Shown in pieces: positions 1 through 11,397 of a stretch of DNA of 64,000 nucleotides (positions within the stretch are counted from its first letter, which is position 1; each line of letters opens with the position of its first letter). Origin of the DNA: Botryosphaeria dothidea (Eukaryota; Ascomycota; Dothideomycetes; Botryosphaeriales; Botryosphaeriaceae); the NCBI GenBank assembly GCA_011503125.2, contig WWBZ02000012.1:186001-250000 (forward strand). The letters run 5' to 3'. Under the pieces are notes generated by a model. That model was not told the origin of the DNA and ran no database searches. It saw only the letters and a program-made list of their open reading frames with translations. The translations under genes and the position numbers were made by a program.

Positions 1-2
1 AC

Positions 3-776
3 GTCAAGGAGTCTCAAATTACGACCCCTCTCCCAGCAGATGAGCCTCTCACACCGAACGAGGACTCTCATGCAACACCACAAGACATTCACACGTTCCA
101 GAGCAAGATGGGATCTGCTCAGTTTGCTGCCATCAGCACGAGGCCTGACATAGGCCACGCCTGTTCAGCTCTCTCTGCATATTTAACAAATCCTTCCAAG
201 CGACACCTCTATCTTGCACAGCGCCTACTAGAATATCTCGTAAATACCAAGGATCTCGCGATTATGTATAAAGGCATCGTAATAGATGATCAACGCATCT
301 TCGTGCCTAGTAGCGATGCGTCCTTCGCTAATGACGTGGCTACACGCCGCAGCCACCAAGGATCACTTATAATGCTGTTCGACGGACCCGTGGACTGGAA
401 AGCCTCCAAGCAACCAACAGTGACGACCTTAACAACGGAAGCAGAGCTCCTCGCCTTATCAGAGACCGCCAAGCAAGCCTACTGGTGGAGACGCTTCTTC
501 AGAGGCATCCAATTTGAGCCAGGTCACCTCGTTCAGATCGAGTGCGATAACACGCAGACGCTTCGTCTTATGGAGGAAAACGTTGGCAAGCTCGTTACGA
601 AGCTTCGTCACGTTGATATTCATCATCACTGGCTCAGACAAGAGGCTCAAGCAGGCAATATCCACTTCAGATGGACACCAACAGCTCAGATGATCGCAGA
701 TGGCCTTACAAAGCCATTACCTAAACAGAAGCACGTCCACTTCGTGCAAGGCTTAGGCCTCTCGCCACTACAATAG
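3..776 (+). CDS. Copia (Ty1-type) polyprotein, C-terminal RT tail and RNase H, partial
   Basis: The frame is open from the window edge, so the first Met at 108 is internal and the gene is cut by the window start. The protein opens with the end of the Copia reverse transcriptase (motif TRPDIGHACSALS). It continues into RNase H with the acidic SDASFAND site, RRSHQGS, the KQPTVTTLTTEAELLAL block (catalytic Glu) and the late DGLTKPL motif near the C-terminus. No stop interrupts these 257 codons and CAG/TGG codons are kept, so this copy is not visibly RIPed. A purine-rich tract and an LTR follow directly, as expected at the 3' end of a Copia element. Whether the rest of the element is intact cannot be seen. 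Confidence 0.9.
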   Translation, partial: VKESQITTPLPADEPLTPNEDSHATPQDIHTFQSKMGSAQFAAISTRPDIGHACSALSAYLTNPSKRHLYLAQRLLEYLVNTKDLAIMYKGIVIDDQRIFVPSSDASFANDVATRRSHQGSLIMLFDGPVDWKASKQPTVTTLTTEAELLALSETAKQAYWWRRFFRGIQFEPGHLVQIECDNTQTLRLMEENVGKLVTKLRHVDIHHHWLRQEAQAGNIHFRWTPTAQMIADGLTKPLPKQKHVHFVQGLGLSPLQ

Positions 777-820
777 AAGTGAAACACAGTAGGATTATCG
801 CGTACTGCTTATTCTACACC

Positions 821-990
821 ACGCGAAGGGGGTGTGTTGGGAGGGACAGGGTCTGATCGAACCAAGGGTCAACACCGAAAATTTGTTATATAGCTACTAT
901 ATAAGAGGGACCGGGTCACCTACCCTCCTCCTCCTCATGCCAATCTACGATGAACTTCACTCCCTATACAAACAACCTACTTGTTCAATA
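821..990 (+). mobile_element. Copia polypurine tract and 3' LTR (835-990)
   Basis: A purine-rich stretch (about 825-832) precedes TGTTGGGAGG at 835. The sequence ends CAATA at 990, which is CAACA with one C-to-T change and so mirrors the TGTTG start, giving a 156 bp LTR. TATA-like sequence lies at about 888-903. The 5' LTR is outside the window, so the borders rest on terminal motifs only. The LTR ends 15 bp from the stop codon of the convergent MFS gene. Confidence 0.7.
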
Positions 991-1005
991 AAAGGCTTCT
1001 TAGAA

Positions 1006-2792
1006 CTAGAGCCGATGTACTTTGCTGTCCTTAGTCCATCTCCGAAAGGTTTTTCCAAAATAGTAGAAAATGATGCCAAAACCACACCAGGCCGTGGTTA
1101 ATGCCATATGCGTCATAAGTGGTGGTATAAATCTAGTGAAATCAGTCGTGCTAGAAATTATACATAGCAAAGGGTGACCTACCCGCTCTTTTGGCTCCAA
1201 GGAGTTATAAATTTGCTAAACCCATAACCCCAGACATTTTTGTTTACTGTCATGGTGACAAAAGCGCTGTTGGTAATCGGTTTGTAACAGTCACCAACAT
1301 AAGTACTCGCAATAGATGGTAGAGCAGCTACTTGAATGCCGGCGGCGCCATAACCGATTATCACAATGATAGACCAGTGCCAATGCCACACATATCCAGC
1401 TGCGATGATAATATGACTCAGGATCATGACAAAAATAAATGGAATCCCCGCAATCAGACGCATCTCCGGCTCGCGGACGTTGTTGTTACGAGCGGTAAGC
1501 CTCTCCACGACTCGGTCACCAAGCCAGCCAACCGAGAACAGGCCAAGAAGGGCACCAACGAGAATTGCGAAATTTGTCAGGCCAATCATATTCGAATCGA
1601 AATTATAAGGAGCCTCTCTGAAGACTTGGTCCTGAGTCAGGTTTGCAATGAGGAAGGTACTGCAGCTGAAGGAAACGACAAAGGATCCGAACTCGATGAT
1701 TGGAAAAGCCAGAAGCTTCCATGGTAACCAAAAATCCGCAAAAACGTCGTTCCATCTCCGTGATCTGCTTTGGTATAACTTCCATTGTTCCGAAGATGGA
1801 TATCCCGAGCCGAGCCAGCGATTGTTCGGCGGACTGTTCGAGGGCCTTAGTTGCGTTGTGCTGCTCTGTTCTCTCAGGATATTCATAGCCACATCTTGTT
1901 CGCCAACCGGGTCCAGGGGCCTTCTAGGATTCATGCTGGTGGCCGATGGACGACTGCAGCTGTCTCTCGAAGATCGCTGGTACATTGTCTCCGGAAAAAG
2001 GAACAAGACCATCAGGAACCCCAGGGCGAGCAAAGCTGCGTTTAGCCACCAAAAGGCCCTCCACCCTGCGTGTTTAGAGACTATACCAGATACAATTGGC
2101 CCCATCATTAATGAGCTTGTGTACGCAACCCAGTATACCGTGTTCCATTTTCCTAAGGATTCTAAGAAAAATATTTCTGCAGTGACTGCTGGCTGGATTG
2201 TTTCAGCTGGTCCGGCGCCGATCCCATCTATGATACAGGCCCACAAGAAACTATTGTAAGAGTTTGCTTTGGCACGCCATATAGCTGATGCAAGTACGAT
2301 GAGCGTGGAGAGTAGTAGGACAAGACGGCGGCCGTATGCATTACTCATTGGAACCCTGCAATACTGGTCAGTCAATCCGATAGATCACTTCATCAGCAGT
2401 CCTCACCAAATAAAATTACTGAACGCCAATACGAGAATACAAACGCCGGCAAATTCGACAGCATCAGCCAACGTGCACTCGAAAGCCTCCATAAGGTCTC
2501 CCAGCATTGGTGCGATAGCTAACGGAGCAAAGCCTTGGGTAAATGTAATGTACGTCACCGTTGTGATGGTGCTGATTTTCCATTTTTTTCTCCAATTAAG
2601 TGGGTCGCACGGGTCGTTGCTAGGCTGCGGAATTCTTTTTGGACGGAGATGTTCAAACTCCATGATTTCGGTTCCAGGTAGGACTTCAATGGGTATATCA
2701 TCCCCTAATGACACTCCCGATATCTCAACTCTTACATTATCAGCAACCAAGTCATCTGCGTTCTGGGACAACTTTCCTGCGAACGGCACCAT
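1006..2792 (-). CDS. MFS transporter (DHA1-like), 3 exons
   Basis: A plasma-membrane drug/metabolite exporter of the major facilitator superfamily, 561 aa. Exons are 2792-2407, 2355-1183 and 1132-1006. Introns of 51 bp (2406-2356, GTGAGG...GCAG) and 50 bp (1182-1133, GTAGGT...CTAG) restore the family motifs FSNFIW-VPMSNAYGRR (motif A region) and SG-FIPPLM. The N-terminal tail holds the DPLNW motif common in fungal DHA1 proteins. Hydrophobic segments fit 12 helices in two halves, split by a Ser/Arg-rich loop after FPETMYQRSSR. The C-terminus keeps NKNVWGYGFSKFITPW. The gene is divergent from the hydroxyacid dehydrogenase across 546 bp, consistent with export of the local product. The substrate is unknown. 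Codons show no RIP. Confidence 0.9.
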
Positions 2793-3338
2793 CTTTTCAC
2801 CAGACTAAGGAACATAGAGCGAAGAAAGATACGCAATCCTAACAATTAAACGTAACCGAAGCTGTACCAGTTCCGAATTTAGATAGGTTTCTGCTTGTAG
2901 AAGAGGCGTCATGTTATTGTCTGATATGGATGTACTAAGGCGCCAACCGGCTCGCTCGGCAAAGTCTAACGCGATTCAAAATTGCGAAGATAAAAGTCTA
3001 TATCCTTACAGCAATTACATTTGCTACACGAGATACGTTTACGCAAGTCTAAGTTTTGTTTCATATATTATCTAGCTCGTACTAGTAAAGGTTAACCCAG
3101 TACGAGTAGTGACGCTTTGTATAGCTACGTATCTGCGCTCGTAGGGATTGTGTAGTAGAGGCAATGCTTAAAACTACTTTAGGAGTGTTTTCGATGCCGA
3201 GGTCCAAATCTAAAACTTTCGATCAGCGAGATCCCTAATTAGTATTTTGGCTCTAAGCCCCAAATAAAATCTTCGAAAGGATTTGTGTGGAGAAGATCAA
3301 GTTCCTATCTCAATCCCGTACTGTAGAACACATCGAAA
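2793..3338. promoter_or_regulatory. Bidirectional promoter between MFS and dehydrogenase genes
   Basis: This 546 bp region separates two divergent starts, so both promoters must lie here. Near its centre is an inverted repeat with 8-base arms CTCGTACT (3076-3083) and AGTACGAG (3099-3106), separated by 15 bases. Spaced palindromes of this kind can bind dimeric fungal regulators. No ORF of note is present. Confidence 0.5.
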
Positions 3339-4414
3339 ATGCCGAACGCCAAGGTTCTCTATCTCGGAAAGCCCAAGTTCATGAGCAGCGACCTGCTTGA
3401 GAAGTATTGCAAGAGCTTCGATATCGATGTATGTTCATCTAGCATATCTAATGTTCGATTATGGCTGAAAACATCTAGATACTTGACGTTTCAACTCGCG
3501 GCGAGCTATTGCGAAAGATACCCCAAACCATTGCATCCCGCGGTCCCTATATCGCAATAGTCTGTCGAATGGGTACTCAGCCCTTCGAGCCCTTCGATAG
3601 TGAAATCTTTGCCAGTTTTCAGCCTCACCTACGTGTTGTCGTGTCTGCGCAAACCGGCTTTGACGACTTCGACGTTAACTGGATGACCACGAACTCCATC
3701 TGGTTCTGTAACACCCAACGCGCCGTCACAGCAGCGACTGCCGATATGACAATATTCCTAATCCTGGCGGTCCTTCGAAATACTACATCTGCCGAAAAAA
3801 GCTGTCGTGAAGGACGCTGGAGGAGGGACTTGGATTTGTCACAGGACCCTAACGGCCTTACACTGGGGATAATCGGACTTGGCAAAATCGGAAAACTGGT
3901 CGCGCAGAAAGCTTCGGCATTCAACATGCGTATCCAGTATTACAGCCGAAATCGAGTTGCCGAGGACGAGAAGCTATATGGAGCTCGGTTTTGCACGACC
4001 CTTGCGGATTTGCTGTCTTCATCTGACGTTGTGTCTGTCCATTGCCCGCTCAACTCAGAGACATATCATCTACTAGGGCCCGAAGAATTCGCATTGATGA
4101 AAGATCAATCTTTCATTGTCAATACTTCACGTGGATCAGTCATCCATGAGAATGCGCTGATCGATGCCCTAAAAAGTGGGAAAGTTTGTCGGGCAGGACT
4201 TGATGTCTTCGAGGACGAGTCAGAAGGAAAAATCAACCGATACTTTACGAGAACTGATAGGGTTATCGTGCAACCACACGTCGGAGGCCTGACGGAGTGT
4301 TCCTTTCGCGACGCTGAGAAAGAGTGTTTCGATAATATTATGGAGTACCTCAGAAGCAGCAGACCAGTTTGTCCAATTAACAAGATTTATTACCGGGGAG
4401 GTTCCCTAGGATAG
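3339..4414 (+). CDS. D-isomer-specific 2-hydroxyacid dehydrogenase, 2 exons
   Basis: A cytosolic NAD(P)H enzyme that interconverts 2-oxoacids and D-2-hydroxyacids, 341 aa, the usual size. Exon 1 is 3339-3428 and exon 2 is 3479-4414; the 50 bp intron runs GTATGT...CTAG and joins codons in phase 0. The Rossmann motif GLGKIG lies at residues 163-168. The signature NTSRGSVIHENALIDALKSG carries the catalytic Arg (248), the acidic DVFEDE block follows (Glu about 275-277), and the catalytic His is in QPHVGG (297). The ATG at 3339 is the only start giving the family N-terminus. It lies 627 bp upstream of the NRPS-like gene on the same strand, so it may supply or consume its acid substrate. Glyoxylate/hydroxypyruvate reductase-like activity is equally possible. 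Confidence 0.9.
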
Positions 4415-5041
4415 TCACAACAAAGCTTGGAGTTTCCAACTGCAGCGAATCTAGACAGACTACTTTGTTCAATCATATTTTATTAAGTACCATGGATGCG
4501 GGTCTGCCAGTGAATTGTGACTTTGGAACCTGCATAAAACATAATCTGCAAACTGGGTAAGATATTGAATGGTCCTCGCTTATTGAGACATCTATTGTGA
4601 GTATAAAAATAAGCAGTCTGCATGTCACGAATCTGTCTTTCCGGTGTCGAACTCGGCATAATATACCATTTTCGCATGATCTATGCTATACCAGCCCCCA
4701 TGAAAAAGGTAACTCTTTGAACGGACGATTCTGGGTTACGACGGCGATTATCTTGACGAAAAATCGGAATCTATGGACTCCAATAAAGGTTTACCATTTT
4801 CCATGACATGGATTTAGGGTCATAGTAACTTCGTCCCAGATATGTAAAGACTAAATGCGTGTCAGAAGGTGAGGATGGCAACATTAAAGTACAGCGGATG
4901 TTTTGAACATTTTTATCTCCTTGTTCTAGAACAAAGATCCGCGAGTTTCGAGCAAGTCGAGAAAGAAGTTGACAGAAGAGCCATCCTTGAACACTTGATG
5001 CATTCAAAAGACTCAAACAAAGGAATTTTATAGACTCCAAG
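4415..5041. other. Intergenic region, presumed NRPS-like promoter
   Basis: This is unique, non-RIPed sequence with no supported ORF on either strand. It must hold the terminator of the dehydrogenase gene and the promoter of the NRPS-like gene. No distinct element stands out. Confidence 0.5.
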
Positions 5042-8000
5042 ATGTCACTTTTGATCCTTACTGGTCTTTGCCGAACTGATTTGCCCTATCAACTGTTCAG
5101 AATGGATACGCCCAATGTCCAAGAGACACTTGTTCCCTCTATCCACGAGCTAGTGCGGGCAAGAGCTAGAACACATCACAATGTACCCATTCTATCTTAT
5201 CCGGATCCGCGCAGAGGCTATGTCAACTACAACGGTGAAGATTTGGATCGGGTGACTATGGTTGCGGCCGCTGCGTACGCTACAATGTTCTGCGAAATCT
5301 CCCTAGCAAAGAGCCGCAATACCATAGTCCAGACAGTTGCCATGATTGGAGCATCGAACTTGGAGTACTACATATCTTTTCTCGGCTTGCAACGTCTTGG
5401 AATTTCTTCGATGTTTTTATCTACACGTCTTTCGAACGTCGGGCTCGAGCACCTCCTGCGTAGCACCGACTGCACCGTCGTCTTGGCTTCAAAACAATTT
5501 CAAGACAGACTCGAGCAGCTTCAGAGATCGTCAAATCTCGGGGTTCACATCTTGCCAATGCTGGAAAACCTCGGCCCTCGTCATCTTATTCATTCACTTG
5601 AGCCTTGGGGCTATCATGTTTGCGGGAATGACATTCAGATTCCCGGTTTCAAAACACAGAAATACCCGAGCTTCGTTATCCATAGCGGCGGCACGACCGG
5701 CCTTCCGAAACCTGTCATGCTCTCATCCCGAGATTGGATTGCCCAAGCGATGGAACAAGCAAAAGCAATGCCCGATACAGGAACTCTGAGCACACTTCCA
5801 TTGTTTCACAGTTTCGGTTTGGTCACATTACTCCGCGCGCTGGTGGCTGGTAGAAGGTTGTCTCTGCTGAGTGCTGAGAGACCGGTAACCTCCGAAGAAG
5901 TAGTCATCGGCTTGGATAAGACCGAGTCCGGAATCCTTGTCACCGTTCCATTCGCTCTCAAGTTTATTATCGAGGCTCCATTCGGGATGGAACGCTTAGC
6001 GCAACTGCAATTGGTTGTGGCAGCTGGTTCTGCGACCCCAGATGGAACTGGTGACAGGCTCGTCTCATCTGGAGTAAAACTCTTCCAACTGTACGGTCTG
6101 ACGGAATGCGGTGCTCTCATGCGCCCATCCGGAGATCAATGGAACTGGCTAGTACCATTACCACATGCTGAGTCGTATCTTCGCTTCGAGCCCGTCGACG
6201 ATGGTCGTGATCTATACCACCTAATCGTCCTCCCCGGCCTTCCGGGCAAGGTCTTCTCCAATCGCTCGGATGGATCGTACGGCACCAAAGATTTGTTTCA
6301 GAAGCATCAAAAAGACCCCGGAAAATGGAAATTTGCCGCGAGGCTGGACGATCTTATCGTGCTAAGCAATGGGGAGAAAGTCGATCCGACTCCGTTGGAG
6401 GCGGCCGTTTGCAAAAGCCGGTTTGTGAAGGCCGCAGTCGTATTCGGAGCCCAGCGTGATTCACTCGGAATGATTGTGATCTGTTCAGAGCTAGCCGTTA
6501 ATATGACGAAAGAAGAGGTCATCGTCGCAATCACTCCCGAACTCGAGAGGGGTAATAGTATCGTTGCCAGGCATGAGCGTGTCTTCCGAAATGCTCTCAT
6601 CGTCAAAGACGCGAGCTTTTTATATCCTGTCACAGACAAGGCGACAGTCATCCGGTCGCAGTTCATCGAGATGTTTTCGAATGATATCGATGCATATTAT
6701 GCTGCATCTGAAATTCCACAAGAGAACAAGTACTTAACTCAAGAGAGCATTCACGCGCTGGTTCGTCGAACCATTCGGGAAGAGCTTCAGCTCTGCGAAA
6801 CTCATGAACTTGACGACTCCGCAGACTTCTTCTCTTTGGAAATGGATTCACTACAGGCGACGAACGTACGATCTAAGCTAATGAGGGAGGTCAATCGTCG
6901 CGGGGGCCCTTTGCCGACAAATGTGGTATTTGATAACCCGAATGTTGCGAAGCTCACTGCATACCTGGTCCAAGTGACTTCAAGCCTGGAGCCAGAGAAG
7001 GAAGACATTTCGAACCTCGTGAGAGCCTTGATCGATAGATTCTCTAATTTCCGTCTGCCTCGGAATGGGTTCAGCGCTGGCAAAGATAAATGTGTAGTAA
7101 GTGGAAGACATGGGATCAGCACTTAGAGGCCATATTCTAACGCTTTATTAGCTGCTAACTGGTGTCACCGGTTTCCTCGGTAGCCACATCCTTCACGTAC
7201 TCCTCCAAAGCGAGGACATCAAGAGAGTAATCTGTTTGGTTCGGGCAAATAACGAAACTACCGCTGTCCTTCGCGTCAATGAGGCGCTCGATCACGCCCA
7301 CCTATTACATTCATTACCTCCTAGTCACCTGGGCAAGATCACGGCTCTCCCGGCTAATCTTGGCGATGAATATCTCGGCCTTTCTAAGCCCACGTATGAT
7401 GAGGTCGCAGCTTCCATAACGAGCATTATTCACAGCGCATGGTCGGTCAACTTTAACATGGCCCTTCGCAGTTTCGAGCCCCAGGATATCCGTGGGACAT
7501 CGAATCTTATCGAGCTAGCTCTTTGCTCTGCTTATATGCCCAAACCAACATTTTGCTTCATCTCTAGCCTCGCTGCAGTCCTCCGTGCGACTCAACACCC
7601 AGTTCCTGAATGTCTCCAACCTGCTGCAGCCGCTTCAGATATGGGATACGGGCAATCAAAGCATGTCGCCGAAGAGATTTGCGCTGCAGCTGCACGTAAG
7701 GTCGGCCTGGATATCCGCATACTGCGACTTGGCCAACTCGCAGGTGATACACGTCACGGGGTCTGGAACACGCGTGAGACGATACCAATGACTGTGCAAA
7801 CCGCCTTCAGCATTGGCACGCTTCCAAAAGTTCAAACGAGTAGCAAGGACTGTGGCGGCGATCTTGCAGTAAGATGGCTGCCTGTTGACGTGGCAGCAAA
7901 GGCGGTGGCTGAGCTGACGGCCCTGACCGGCGACCTTATCCCTCGGGTTCACAAGAGCAGCCGGTTGACCGTCTTTCATGTGGCACAGAGGACACCGATG

Positions 8001-8297
8001 ATGTGGAACCGCGACTTTTTGCCTGCGTTGAGGCATGCCGGGCTGAGTTTCGCGGCTGTACCGCAGCAGGAATGGCTGCGGTGTGTACAGCAGTACCGTG
8101 ATGTTGACAAGAACCCGGCTTTCAAGTTGCTCGAGTTTTTCAAGACGAAATACGGTATGGTGCCTGTAGAACCAGAGGTCAGCCTAGACACATCGATGGC
8201 ATGCCAATACTCTACCAGTCTATGCGCAGCTGAGGGAATTGGCAAGGATTTGGTGCAGAAATTTGTGGAAAATTGGACTCAAGAGTGGGGTGCGTGA
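5042..8297 (+). CDS. NRPS-like enzyme, adenylation-thiolation-reductase (A-T-R), 2 exons
   Basis: A 1066 aa single-module carboxylic acid reductase-type enzyme, the normal length for A-T-R proteins. Exon 1 is 5042-7096 and exon 2 is 7152-8297; the 55 bp intron (GTAAGT...TTAG) falls just before the reductase Rossmann motif. The A domain has A3 SGGTTGLPKP (215-224), A5 QLYGLTECG (349-357), A7 YGTKDLF (413), A8 RLDDLIVLSNGEK (434) and A10 Lys 533. The T domain has the phosphopantetheine Ser in MDSLQA (603). The R domain has GVTGFLGS (689) and the SDR-like pair Tyr 851-x3-Lys 855. At the A4 position it reads LPLFHSFG without the Asp that binds an alpha-amino group, so a non-amino acid substrate (aryl, 2-oxo or 2-hydroxy acid) is likely. 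Met at 5102 is an alternative start. The product is probably an aldehyde or alcohol. Confidence 0.93.
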
Positions 8298-8889
8298 AGA
8301 TTCCATTATCAGCGTATGATATTCCGAGTTTGCTTGGTTTAAGGTTCCAGAATGCAGTCCGCTCCCAAGTATAAGGTCGTGTGATATCTTCCTGATATGT
8401 CAACCTTCCCCAAAGGTGTGGGCGTCGTTCCTGCCGTAACTTTATACCTAACGAATAGCTGAGACCGATAGAAACCGTTGATTTTCGAATTTTATGTGTA
8501 TGCGTTTTCGGTCGTCCCAGCAAAATTAATAGTTATAAAGAATGTGCTATGTGCTTTTTATTTTTTTTTGTTGGGGGTGGGTGTCTAGCGCCGCCTACAG
8601 TCTATAGCATAGCTAACTGACAAATGGTGGGCCTTAGGCCTGAATTGGTGAGGTCAGAACAGAAAGAACTGTATTTCTGCCTGTCTTTCTCAATGAAGGA
8701 GAATGAGTGTCCTTGAATATAGTTGAGTTGAGTTGAGTTGCATTCATTTACCCTGACCCATCGCCCTAAGCGATATGCAGGCTACAGACTATTCAAAGTG
8801 ATTCTCTAGTAATACATTGGTATGTGTGTCAAATTGGGAGAGAATGTAGGTGGTTTGGAGGGCGGATAGTCAGGGATTTAAGGTTGTGG
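8298..8889. other. Intergenic region with short AGTTG repeat
   Basis: No supported gene. It contains a T-run with TTGGGGGTGGG at about 8559-8582 and four AGTTG units at 8721-8740. The repeat lies downstream, in the minus sense, of the LINE remnant and could be its 3' tail, but this is only positional. Confidence 0.4.
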
Positions 8890-9260
8890 CAGAGTTCTAC
8901 TCTCTGGGCTCATCTCTAGTAATAAAGCGCTGTGATTCTTTGGCAAACTTGAGCACAGCCTGTAGCTATGTCGCAGATATCTTCCACTTCGGTTCCTTTC
9001 GTTAGGCAGGTTGGGTGCAGCTTAGTGGCTTTCCTCCAAGTAAAGTTGATAGGCTGTTCTTTGTAAGTCCACTTTCTTCGTACATTCTTTGTCGGTTGCC
9101 TTGTAGCAGCGGGCAGTCGAGGAGGACGTGAGAGATCGATTCGACTTCTCCACATTCACACTTCTCACTGTCGGTTAGGCCCATCCGCTTTCGGTGTTGA
9201 TTGAGCCAGCAGTGGCCTGTGCGCATCTGGGTCCTTAAATATATTGATTTGAAGTGATAA
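8890..9260 (-). pseudogene. LINE reverse transcriptase C-terminus remnant
   Basis: Reading the minus strand from about 9250 gives the conserved tail of Tad/I-clade LINE ORF2 proteins: IYLRTQMRTGHCWLNQH, then the Cys/His knuckle CECGEVES-x2-H-VLLDC. That frame stops at 9002, but a neighbouring frame runs on to about 8916 with a plausible C-terminus, suggesting a one-base frameshift. The upstream RT and endonuclease are absent, so this is a truncated copy as is usual for LINEs. It is not the same family as the LINE at 51598-56721, whose tail reads differently, and it shows little RIP. Confidence 0.75.
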
Positions 9261-9599
9261 CCGAGGAAATGAGTGTCCGAGGAAGTGATATTTGAGGGTA
9301 TTGGGCATGATCAGTGGCGAATTGATGTCCTTCTTATCTCCGGTGGAATCTTCGAGAGATTATATTACCTAATGAATTGAACGACAAGTGCCGCTTGAAA
9401 AATAAGGGGATTCTGGTTGACACTAACATACGTTGCTATTCTAGAAAATAGTAAAAGACAGCAAAGAAGCAATAAAACAGACGAATGTGGTAATATCTAA
9501 CGGTTCAGAGTTCTTGGATGGAGACATTAATCGTGATGAGAGAAGACTTCTGGCAATAGTACAAACTCACATTCAGGATTGGGAGAACTCAGCTTTCAC
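9261..9599. other. Intergenic region, nothing recognised
   Basis: Mostly unique AT-rich sequence between the LINE remnant and the 3' end of the oxidase gene. I see no ORF, repeat or RNA gene that I can support. Confidence 0.4.
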
Positions 9600-11397
9600 T
9601 CAATCGAGTGAAGTATTAGACAGACCCTTCAATACACACGCCTCTGTCGCAGGCACTCTGCCCCTGCTGAATAAGCACTTAGGATCATACTTGGACTTGA
9701 TACCGAGCAACCTCTTGAAGTTTTCTTCCCCCCAGACCTCTCTTGTCTTGCTATACGGGGCACTATTGAGATGTCAGCCAGGAAAGTCGACGACTACAAT
9801 ATATCACAGCGACTTACATGTAGTTGGGGTAATCAAAGATGCTTGGTTCCCCTATACCGCTCTGGAAGCCCCGTAGATATGTCATCATTCTATCGCGATC
9901 TTGTGTATACATCCACTCAGTGGTGTTGCTGTTGCTCCATTCACCAGATGTCAGTGTAATATGCGCACTTGTCAAGTGGGGCCACGCTGTCTCGGCGTTA
10001 CTGGTTGGCCCAGCGCCGTTCCAGCCCGGAAATACGTCTGCGTTATTGTAAGCACAAGCTCTCGAAACGTAAATTTATGACTGAGAAAAGTAGGACGTTG
10101 AGAACGGGTAAAGGAGCTCACATTCATCAACCCATAATGTATGTCCAGGATCCTCCCCACGATAAAGCATACCGTTCACAGTCTCCTTGTAGATAGCGAA
10201 GGTACTCTGATAAAACTCAGGGGTAGAGTTGGTGTGGCTCTTGCCATAGAAGAGACGGTTGTAGCCGTAGGGGTAGTTCACGAGTAGGTATTGCTGGAGA
10301 GTCTTCAGCGAGAACGTCTCGAACTGGATGCTGTCCGCGTTCTTAAGAAATAGGCCAAAAGTTTCATTGAATTGGACTTGGGAGCCGCCGAAGTATAGAG
10401 CGTTGAGCTGTAATGTAAATTGACGATGCTTGATTGGTACCAGAGCGTTGATATGCGTGGGATCCTTAAAATAGTAAAGGAGGGCAGGGAAAGCGTCGGG
10501 ATTTCTATTATTCTCCCACCAAGAGGCGGTCGTCTTGAATACCTCATCCGCTTTGTCTTCCCCCCAAGCGATAGTACCGACATATACTTCGCCGGGATCA
10601 GGGTACGCTTGAATATAGAAGTTGGTGATAACACCGAACCCGAACCAGCCGCCGCCCGTAGTAGCCCAAAAGAGGTCGCTGTATTCGTTGTATGGATTGG
10701 CATACACGATGGTACCATTTACCAGAACCACTTCAATTCCGACCAGGTTGTCATTCGCGACGCCGTAGCGGTTGGTCTGAAAAGCAATCCCGCCTCCGAG
10801 AAGAAATCCGCCAACGCCAATTGACGCTGCGCGCGGCCCAAGGAAGGCCCATCCGGTACTGTCCAAAGCATTGTAGACGTCACCGGCTTCAGCACCACCG
10901 CCGACTTTGAGAATGGCATAATCCAAGGTGTTTTTTTGAGGGTTTGTGATGATCTCCGTGGCTGCAAGCTTTTGAAGGTCGATGATTACACTGGGCGATT
11001 GAGCGCCGCCAAAATCAGCGTGACCACCGCCCATGATGGCAAAGCCGTCGGTCCACAGCGCATGAGCACTGGAGTAGAATTGCATGAGGATGCTGACCTG
11101 TTCTGTCGTTTCAGGATAGATGACCGCATCTGGATACGTCCTACGTTGTGTGGTCCACACGCGCGCAACTGTCGAGCCGTATTCTAATTCCATGGGCCAC
11201 GAGATGGTGGCATTTCCAAGCGCACTCTTGAGAGCCGAGAGAGCATCGATCTTTGAATAGAAGTTGGTGAAAGCCAAGTTCGTGGCTGGCGTGTCGGGTG
11301 TCGGGTAGGTCAAGTTCCTCCTTTGCCAGACAGTGATGGCATCAGCCGCGGGCAGTATCGCCAGCAGCAAGTTCCAAAAAAAGAGAATCGATTGCAT
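9600..11397 (-). CDS. Secreted FAD-linked oxidoreductase, berberine-bridge (BBE)-like, 3 exons
   Basis: A 559 aa flavoprotein of the VAO/PCMH family. Exons are 11397-10122, 10058-9818 and 9762-9600. Introns of 63 bp (10121-10059, GTGAGC...GAG) and 55 bp (9817-9763, GTAAGT...ATAG) rejoin the BBE domain, which ends with the typical VWGEENFKRLLGIKSKYDP. The start at 11397 gives a signal peptide (hydrophobic residues about 4-20). The FAD domain holds GGGHADFGG, whose His 126 is the expected covalent flavin site. The second linkage Cys of bicovalent BBEs is missing: the loop reads VGVGGFLLGGG. It is convergent to the NRPS-like gene, with a LINE remnant between. It could oxidise the NRPS-like product, but a free-standing carbohydrate or alcohol oxidase is also possible. 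Confidence 0.92.

Noticed and set aside
1..776. Met at 108 as the start of an independent gene
   Set aside because: The frame is open to the window edge and the sequence upstream is typical Copia RT, so it is an internal Met.
832..1101. 89-codon ORF
   Set aside because: It runs through the Copia LTR and the MFS terminal exon and has no coding character.
1332..2259. Plus-strand ORFs of 131 and 203 codons
   Set aside because: They overlap the MFS coding exon in antisense and show no domain features.
9487..9876. 129-codon plus-strand ORF
   Set aside because: It is antisense to exons 2-3 of the BBE-like oxidase, whose C-terminal domain is clearly encoded on the minus strand.
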